A stretch of DNA of 64,000 nt from Streptomyces akebiae (GTDB lineage Bacteria; Actinomycetota; Actinomycetes; Streptomycetales; Streptomycetaceae). The stretch covers positions 6,634,001-6,698,000 of the forward strand of contig NZ_CP080647.1 in the NCBI RefSeq assembly GCF_019599145.1. Reading direction: 5' to 3'. The notes below the pieces were generated by a model. That model worked only from the letters and a program-made list of their open reading frames with translations, had not been told where the DNA came from and searched no databases. Made by a program: the position numbers and the translations under genes. The stretch's first letter is position 1. Every line of letters begins with the position of its first letter. Below are positions 58,919 through 64,000 of this stretch, piece after piece.

Positions 58919-60163
58919 TCAGCGGAGCGTCAACGTGTCGAAGACTTCGTCGCGGGTCGTCGCGAGGGCACTCTCCAACGCCCCCCGCAGCACGGGCTGT
59001 TCGAGTACGGCACCGAGGACGAGCCGCGGCCGGGCGGCGGCCAGCTCTCCCAGCTCGGCCTCCACGAGAGCCCGCAACGGCTCCCCGCCGGAGACCAGCG
59101 CCGAACCGCTGAGGACGATCAGCTCGGGGTCGAGCACGGACACGAGCGAGGCCAGTCCGGTCGCGACGCCTGTGGCGTACGTGGCCAGAAGTTGACGGTG
59201 AGGGCCGGAGTCGACCTCGGCCGCACGGGCGACGAGCGCCGCCGCGACCTCGGCGTACGGCCCCTCGGGGAGGTCGGAGATCCCCAGCTCGCGGGCGAGC
59301 CGGGGAATGATCTGCGAACCGGCGAGCTCCTGGAAGCCGCCGCTGTTCGCCTTGGTGACATGGCGGACCAGCGGTACCCCGGGGACCGGCAGGAAGCCGA
59401 CCTCGCCGGCACCCCCGGTGAACCCCCGGTGCAGCCGCCCGCCGAGGACGACCGCGGCGCCGAGGCCGCCCTCGTTCCACAGCAGGACGAAGTCGTCGTG
59501 GCCCTTGGCCGCGCCCAGCCGCTGTTCGGCCAGCGCGGCGAGGTTCACGTCGTTCTCGTACTCCACCGGCATCGGCAGCGCGGCGGCGAGTTCGTCGAGG
59601 AGGGCGGGGGAGTGCCAACCGGGCAGGTGCGAGGCGTACCGCAGCCGACCGGTGGTGGGGTCGAAGGCGCCCGGCGTGCCGATGACCAGCCGGTGCACGT
59701 CGGACCGGGTGAGTCCGGCGGCCTTGACCGCCCCGTCGAGGGCGGTGGTGACCTGCCGTACGACGGGTTCGGCGGGGTGGCGTCCGGGGGTGGGGACGGC
59801 GTGCTCGCCCACCGTGCGGCCGGTGATGTCGGCGACGGCGGCCAGGACGCGTTCGGGGGTGACGTCGAGGCCGGCGGCGTACGCGGCGGTCGGGTCGACC
59901 GCGTAGAGCTGGGCGTTGGGGCCGGGTCGGCCCGTACCCGATTCGCTGCCGCCGGGGCCGCCGTCGCGGGGTCCGTCCCCGCCGGTGCCCGTGGCGACCA
60001 CGAGTCCGGCGGCTTCGAGGCGGGCCAGGAGCTGAGAGGCGGTCGGCTTGGACAGCCCCGTCAGCCTGCCGAGCCGGGTCCGGGAGAGCGGTCCGTGCTC
60101 CAGCAGCAGATCGAGTGCGGCGCGGTCGTTCATGGCGCGCAGTACGCGAGGGGTTCCTGCCAT
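58919..60163 (-). CDS. ROK-family transcriptional repressor
   Basis: 414 residues. The N-terminal winged HTH (NDRAALDLLLEHGPLSRTRL, GLSKPTASQLLARLEAAGLV) is followed by a Gly-rich linker and a sugar-kinase-like ROK domain: GLDVTPERVLAAVADITG, VIGTPGAFDPTTG, EYENDVNLAALAEQ, and GFTGGAGEVGFLPV. The zinc-binding Cys cluster of NagC/Mlc-type proteins is replaced here (VPLVRHVTKANSGGFQELAG). It should repress the sugar operon directly downstream and its own gene until a sugar binds; the perfect palindrome at 60187-60201 lies 24 bp before its start. Confidence 0.87.
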   Translation of the reverse strand: MAGTPRVLRAMNDRAALDLLLEHGPLSRTRLGRLTGLSKPTASQLLARLEAAGLVVATGTGGDGPRDGGPGGSESGTGRPGPNAQLYAVDPTAAYAAGLDVTPERVLAAVADITGRTVGEHAVPTPGRHPAEPVVRQVTTALDGAVKAAGLTRSDVHRLVIGTPGAFDPTTGRLRYASHLPGWHSPALLDELAAALPMPVEYENDVNLAALAEQRLGAAKGHDDFVLLWNEGGLGAAVVLGGRLHRGFTGGAGEVGFLPVPGVPLVRHVTKANSGGFQELAGSQIIPRLARELGISDLPEGPYAEVAAALVARAAEVDSGPHRQLLATYATGVATGLASLVSVLDPELIVLSGSALVSGGEPLRALVEAELGELAAARPRLVLGAVLEQPVLRGALESALATTRDEVFDTLTLR

Positions 60164-60186
60164 GGGTCCGCCACCTGCCCAACTGT

Positions 60187-60201
60187 TAGGAAAGTTTCCT
60201 A
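60187..60201. promoter_or_regulatory. ROK operator
   Basis: TAGGAAA-G-TTTCCTA is a perfect 7-bp inverted repeat with a 1-nt centre, just upstream of the ROK start. ROK repressors in Streptomyces bind TTAGGAAA/TTTCCTAA-type sites, so autorepression is likely. Confidence 0.65.
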
Positions 60202-60254
60202 TCGGATGCCAGGACGATAGGACTAGACCAGGCGAGCGTCAATATCCGGCCATG

Positions 60255-60290
60255 AAAAAAGCCCCCGGGCGGCGGAGTCGTCGCCCGGGG
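60255..60290 (-). terminator. Intrinsic terminator of the secreted-protein gene
   Basis: On the minus strand the stem CCCCGGGCG/CGCCCGGGG (60263-60271 with 60282-60290), 10-nt loop, is followed shortly by six T residues (60255-60260). It lies 30 bp after the stop of the 60320 gene. Confidence 0.85.
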
Positions 60291-60319
60291 ACCGGATGCC
60301 CGCGTCGCGGGCGGTGGTG

Positions 60320-61153
60320 CTACTTCACGTCGACGTAGTCCGCCGCGGACGTCTTCGCCGTGGTGGTGGACGTACCGGCGAACTTGTAGCGGTACGAGCC
60401 GTCCTTCGACGCCTTCACGGTGGTGGACAGGGCCCCGCCCGCGCCGGAGGTCACCGTCTTGACGTCGGTGTAGGCGGTGGCACCCTTCGCCTTGAACTGC
60501 AGGGTGACCTTCTGGCCCTTGTAGCCCGCGTACGTACCGGTGTTCCAGTCGGCACGGGTGAGCTTGCCCTTGACGGTCAGGGTGCGGCCCTTGACGGCCG
60601 GCTCCGGGGTGGCGTTGACGGTGACCCTGGAGATCCGCTGGAGCTTGGCGGTGCCGAGGTTGCCCCACACGTCGATGCCGGTGTGGAGGCTGATGTGGCC
60701 GTCGGACTCGTCGAGGTCGATCGCCGTCTGGCTGTAGAGGGCGGCGGCCTTCCAGGTGGTGGCGTCCGCGGCCGTGTAGAGGTTGTCCCGCGGGTCGATG
60801 GTCAGTTTCGCCGCGCAGGACTCGGTCACCGTGGTGTCCGTCGTCGCGGTCGTGGTGCAGACGGGCTTCGAGCCGGCCTCGACGGCGTTGTCGGTCTCCG
60901 CCAACGGGCCCCGGTAGAGGGCGACTATCAGGAAGTTGTTCTTGTAGTCGATGACGAGGTCGTCCGGCCTGGTGAAGCTGTACGTGACCGGCACGGTCAC
61001 CGCGGCCCTGGTCCCGACCGCGATCGGCTTGCCGTTGTTGACCGTGACGGCACCGAAGGTCAGATCCGGCGAGTCGGCCAGCGCGGCGGGCGCGGCCAGG
61101 CCGGTGAGAGCCAGGGCGCCGGACACGGCGGCGCTGATGGCGAGCTTGCGCAT
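60320..61153 (-). CDS. Secreted protein with Ig-like beta domains, unknown function
   Basis: 277 residues from the ATG at 61153, chosen because the signal peptide starts here (MRKLAISAAVSGALALTGLA, cleavage near PAALA-D); the frame upstream to 61201 would block export. The mature part has an N-terminal beta region (LTFGAVTVNNGKPIAVGTRA), two cysteines (VCTTTATTDTTVTESC) that may form a disulphide, and a C-terminal Ig-like repeat (PEPAVKGRTLTVKGKLTRAD, YAGYKGQKVTLQFK, DGSYRYKFAGTSTTTAKTSA). Such modules recur in Streptomyces secreted proteins; the function is unknown. A strong terminator follows. Confidence 0.75.
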   Translation of the reverse strand: MRKLAISAAVSGALALTGLAAPAALADSPDLTFGAVTVNNGKPIAVGTRAAVTVPVTYSFTRPDDLVIDYKNNFLIVALYRGPLAETDNAVEAGSKPVCTTTATTDTTVTESCAAKLTIDPRDNLYTAADATTWKAAALYSQTAIDLDESDGHISLHTGIDVWGNLGTAKLQRISRVTVNATPEPAVKGRTLTVKGKLTRADWNTGTYAGYKGQKVTLQFKAKGATAYTDVKTVTSGAGGALSTTVKASKDGSYRYKFAGTSTTTAKTSAADYVDVK

Positions 61154-61323
61154 GAGTCCCCACATTCGCAGCGGGCCCCTGGGCGTTGCGCTCCAGAACA
61201 AGGGCCCGCTGATGGGGTGACACTAGGCGATCATGGGTGCGGAGGGAATGCGGGGTACCTGTGAAGGCGGTGAAGAAGACGCAGGTCAACCGGACGCGGG
61301 CGTTCCGGAAGGCTCCTTGTCGA

Positions 61324-61360
61324 CGGCCGACTGCAGGCGGCCGACTGCAGGCGGCCGCAG
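61324..61360. repeat. Short tandem repeat (14-bp unit)
   Basis: CGGCCGACTGCAGG occurs at 61324-61337 and 61338-61351, with a partial third copy (CGGCCG-CAGG) to 61360, in the gap between the secreted-protein and HNH genes. Probably neutral. Confidence 0.6.
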
Positions 61361-61412
61361 GGTGCCGGGTGCCCCGCGGCGAGGGCGCCCGGCCATGCAA
61401 AAACCCGGACCG

Positions 61413-61949
61413 TCAGGCGGAGATGCCGTCGATCCGGGCCAACGCGTCGTCCGCGCCGTACGGCTGCAGGTAGGGCAGCCAGCGCGGGTCCCTATGGCCC
61501 GTGCCGATGATGCGCCAGGCCAGCCCGGTGGGCGGTGCGGGTTTGTGGCGGAGCCGCCAGCCGATCTCGACGAGATGGCGGTCGGCCTTGACGTGGTTGC
61601 AGCGGCGGCACGACGCGACGACGTTGTCCCAGACGTGCTTGCCCCCGCGGCTGCGCGGGATGACGTGGTCGACGCTGGTTGCGACGCCACCGCAGTACAT
61701 GCACCGGCCCCCGTCGCGGGCGAACAGCGCCCTACGGGTCAGAGGAACGGGCCCCCGATAGGGAACCCGGACGAATCGCTTGAGCCGGACCACGCTGGGT
61801 GCGGGGACTGTGACGGTCGCGCTGTGCAGATAGGCGCCGGATTCTTCCAGGGAGACGGCTTTGTTCTCCAGGACGAGGACGAGCGCGCGGCGGAGCGGTA
61901 CGACGCCGAGCGGCTCGTACGACGCGTTGAGGACCAGGACGTGCGGCAC
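61413..61949 (-). CDS. HNH endonuclease
   Basis: 178 residues from a GTG at 61949 (AAGGAGG 6 nt upstream). The N-terminus (HVLVLNASYEPLGVVPLRRA) and the C-terminal HNH domain are typical of a protein found in nearly every actinomycete: CMYCGG, then SVDHVIPRSRGGKHVWDNVV and ASCRRCNHVKADRHL. The two CxxC pairs bind structural zinc, and the DH and N residues form the nuclease site. Its cellular role is unknown; wide conservation points to housekeeping and not to a mobile origin. Confidence 0.87.
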   Translation of the reverse strand: MPHVLVLNASYEPLGVVPLRRALVLVLENKAVSLEESGAYLHSATVTVPAPSVVRLKRFVRVPYRGPVPLTRRALFARDGGRCMYCGGVATSVDHVIPRSRGGKHVWDNVVASCRRCNHVKADRHLVEIGWRLRHKPAPPTGLAWRIIGTGHRDPRWLPYLQPYGADDALARIDGISA

Positions 61950-62263
61950 GGATGCCTCCTTGTACGCCGGCGGCGCGTGGCTCGCGCCGTGGACGATCCG
62001 TAGTCAGTCTCTCCTCCGGCCTGGTGGAAGCGCCACCATGTCCCGGTAACGGGCTGGGAGTGTTTTCGACCACACCTCATTCATCCCCCGCCGCGTGCGC
62101 CCTTCACTCCCTGGTGAGCGCCTTGTCTCCCTCGAACATGGCGACGACCTCCACACAATGCCCCGTTAGTGTGGTGGGTCTGCCCGTCCGGTGACCCATC
62201 CGTGACCTGACGGATCTTGACCGCCGCACCGGAGGGCAGATATCGCACCTGGAGGTATCCGCC
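61950..62263. promoter_or_regulatory. Divergent promoter region of HNH and MscS genes
   Basis: 314 bp between the two divergent genes, with no coding motif. Both promoters must lie here. No clear operator was seen. Confidence 0.4.
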
Positions 62264-63358
62264 GTGTCGTCCGTTTCTTCCCTGCCCCTCCTACTGGCCG
62301 CCGCCACGCCGTCGCCGTCCCCCTCGGAGACGGCGACGACACCGGCCGTGCCGTCGCTGGAGGACGCCCAGGAGAGCGCGACCAACGCCGCCAGCTGGGT
62401 GGAGGAGAACTGGTCCACATGGCTGGCCATCGGTCTCCGCGTCCTGCTGATCGTGGTCATAGCGGCGGTGCTGAGAGTGTTCGTCCGGCGGGCGATCACC
62501 AAGCTCATAGACCGGATGAACCGCTCCGTCCCCGGCGTCGAGGGCGGCACTCTCGGCGGTCTGCTGGTCAACGTGGAGCGCCGCCGGCAGCGCTCCCAGG
62601 CCATCGGTTCGGTCCTGCGCTCGGTCGCGTCCTTCCTGATCCTGGGTACCGCCGCCCTGATGGTCCTCGCCACCTTCGAGATCAACCTGGCCCCGCTGCT
62701 GGCCTCCGCCGGTGTCGCGGGCGTCGCCATCGGTTTCGGCGCCCGGAACCTGGTCACGGACTTCCTCTCCGGCGTCTTCATGATCCTGGAGGACCAGTAC
62801 GGCGTCGGTGACACCGTCGACGCGGGCGTCGCCTCCGGCGAGGTCATCGAGGTCGGCCTGCGCGTCACCAAGCTGCGCGGCGACAACGGTGAGATCTGGT
62901 ACGTCCGCAACGGCGAGGTCAAGCGCATCGGCAACCTCTCCCAGGGCTGGGCCACGGCCGGCGTCGACGTCACCGTCCGCTACGACGAGGACCTCGACAA
63001 GGTCCGCCGCACCCTGATGGAGGTCAGCGAGGCGATGAGCAGGGAGGAGCCGTGGAACGAGCTCCTGTGGGGCCCCATCGAGGTCCTCGGCCTCGACGAC
63101 GTGCTCCTGGACTCGATGGTCGTCCGCGTCTCCGCCAAGACGATGCCCGGCAAGGCCCTCACGGTCGAACGCGAGCTGCGCTGGCGCATCAAGAAGGCGT
63201 TCGACGGGGCCGACATCCGCATCGTGGGCGGGGCGCCGGCCGCCGCGGCCGACGACACGGACGACCCGAGCGCCGCGGTGTCCGCCCCGTCGGTCTACGC
63301 CAACACGGCCTCGCCCCAGTCGGAACGGGCGACGCCGATCGCGCCGGCGGCGAAGTAG
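62264..63358 (+). CDS. MscS-family mechanosensitive channel
   Basis: 364 residues from a GTG at 62264 (GGAGG 8 nt upstream). TM helices near 45-65 (AIGLRVLLIVVIAAVLRVF), 110-130 (VASFLILGTAALMVLATFEI) and the pore-lining TM3 (PLLASAGVAGVAIGFGARNL, with the Gly/Ala pattern). The MscS beta domain follows (GDTVDAGVASGEVIEVGLRV and WYVRNGEVKRIGNLSQG). It would release solutes on osmotic downshock. The tail of about 50 residues is Ala/Pro-rich and disordered. Confidence 0.9.
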   Translation: MSSVSSLPLLLAAATPSPSPSETATTPAVPSLEDAQESATNAASWVEENWSTWLAIGLRVLLIVVIAAVLRVFVRRAITKLIDRMNRSVPGVEGGTLGGLLVNVERRRQRSQAIGSVLRSVASFLILGTAALMVLATFEINLAPLLASAGVAGVAIGFGARNLVTDFLSGVFMILEDQYGVGDTVDAGVASGEVIEVGLRVTKLRGDNGEIWYVRNGEVKRIGNLSQGWATAGVDVTVRYDEDLDKVRRTLMEVSEAMSREEPWNELLWGPIEVLGLDDVLLDSMVVRVSAKTMPGKALTVERELRWRIKKAFDGADIRIVGGAPAAAADDTDDPSAAVSAPSVYANTASPQSERATPIAPAAK

Positions 63359-63464
63359 GCGGCATCACTCCCGGTGCCGCCGCACTGGGTCAGCACACTC
63401 GTTCGACGGCGTCCCAGGAAGCCCCCCGTGGCCTCCCGGGACGCCGGGTCCGATGCGCCCTCCG

Positions 63465-64000
63465 TCACGCGTACCGCAGCTCCGTGGGCCGGATCGTCCG
63501 CCTGAGCAGCGGCAGGGAGGTGGCCGCCGCGAGGAGACAGGCGCCGTAGATCGCGACGGGCACCAGCAGCGCCCCGAACGGCAGGACCGAGGTGCCGCCC
63601 ATGGCCGTGGCGTACACGAAGGCGATCGTCGTGCCGGCGGCCCCGCCCACCAGTACCGAGGGCGCCAGCGGCAGCGCGGTCTCCAGGAGCAGGGCCCGGC
63701 CCAGCACCTCGTACGGCACCCCGGCGGCGACCTGCGCGGCCAGGCCCCGGCGGCGGGTGGCGAGCGACTCGGCGGTGCCGACGGCCAGCCCGAACAGGGT
63801 GACGGCGAAGCCGATGAGGATGGCGGCGGCCGTGAAGTTCAGGCCCGTCATGTAGAAGGCGTCCCTCTCGGCAAGGTTGTCGACCCGGGCGATCTGCGCG
63901 ACCAGTGCCTGTCGCACCCCGATGTATCCGCTGCCGACCACGGCCCCCATCAGGACGGCCGCGTGGGTACGGGCCGCCGCCCACGGGTCCTCACGCAGCC
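63465..64000 (-). CDS. FtsX-like ABC permease, C-terminal part
   Basis: The frame is open from the window edge to the stop at 63465 (at least 178 residues). The visible part begins inside a loop (LREDPWAAARTHAAVL) and contains the last three transmembrane helices of a MacB/FtsX-type permease: TAAAILIGFAVTLFGLAV, the RRGLAAQVAAGVPYEVLGRA coupling loop, LPLAPSVLVGGAAGTTIAFV and ALLVPVAIYGACLLAAAT, ending in LRRTIRPTELRYA. It would work with an ABC ATPase that is not in the window. The substrate is unknown. Confidence 0.8.
   Translation of the reverse strand, partial: LREDPWAAARTHAAVLMGAVVGSGYIGVRQALVAQIARVDNLAERDAFYMTGLNFTAAAILIGFAVTLFGLAVGTAESLATRRRGLAAQVAAGVPYEVLGRALLLETALPLAPSVLVGGAAGTTIAFVYATAMGGTSVLPFGALLVPVAIYGACLLAAATSLPLLRRTIRPTELRYA

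Noticed and set aside
61324..61360. Possible CRISPR or iteron array
   Set aside because: Only two full 14-bp units and a partial one, directly abutting without spacers. No CRISPR array was seen anywhere in the window.

Overview
The window is high-GC actinobacterial chromosome and almost certainly Streptomyces. Supporting signs are the codon bias, a melC1-melC2 tyrosinase pair, a dynAB-ssbB sporulation-division cluster, an LAETG sortase substrate with a thioester domain, rare TTA leucine codons, a ROK-controlled sugar ABC operon, and an integrated element of the pSAM2/AICE type. The species cannot be named from the sequence alone.

Layout. 1-5.7 kb: edge of a glycosyltransferase gene, a secreted DUF3344-like protein, a small secreted protein, the melC operon, and a multiply frameshifted 2-hydroxyacid dehydrogenase pseudogene. 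5.7-30.1 kb: an integrative and conjugative element (AICE) of about 24.3 kb inserted in the 3' half of a tRNA-Arg(TCT) gene. It is flanked by an 84-bp direct repeat with 3 mismatches, of which the last 51 bp are identical. Its backbone is a GntR/KorSA-like regulator, a GntR-Nudix Pif-like immunity protein, an XRE-TPR regulator, an SCO3933-family protein, an FtsK/TraB DNA translocase, several small Spd-type spread proteins, a RepSA-like HUH initiator, Xis and a tyrosine integrase. Between the regulators sits a cargo block (about 8.1-20.7 kb): a GmrSD-type DUF262/DUF1524 protein, an McrA-like HNH protein, a GNAT-PIN-PUA fusion coupled to an ASCH protein, an Fe-S PD-(D/E)XK nuclease, a PIN-like protein, an ImmA/IrrE peptidase and an IS110 transposase. 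I read this block as a defence or conflict island.

30.1-41.5 kb returns to core chromosome: tRNA-Arg, two dynamin-like GTPases (dynA, dynB), the sporulation single-strand binding protein ssbB, a thioester surface protein, the ABC-F factor ettA, a thioesterase, a conserved hypothetical protein, truncated haemoglobin glbO and a PCMT-like methyltransferase. 41.5-53.0 kb is one leftward phospho-signalling cluster. In transcription order it holds a four-TM GlnX-like sensor, a GlnH-like amino-acid binding protein, a coiled-coil protein, a PknG-family kinase, a PP2C phosphatase, a VWA protein and an FHA protein. It resembles the mycobacterial PknG-GlnX-GlnH amino-acid sensing system with an FHA output. 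53.2-60.2 kb is a sugar uptake and catabolism operon (binding protein, two permeases, GH4 glycosidase, BadF-type sugar kinase) behind a ROK repressor with a perfect inverted-repeat operator. 60.3-64 kb holds a secreted protein with a clear terminator, an HNH endonuclease, an MscS channel and the 3' part of an FtsX-like permease.

The most promising candidate for something undescribed is the translationally coupled GNAT-PIN-PUA plus ASCH pair at 12005-14538. Next is the neighbouring Fe-S PD-(D/E)XK nuclease plus PIN-like pair at 15182-17714. Nothing was searched against databases; all family calls are by eye.
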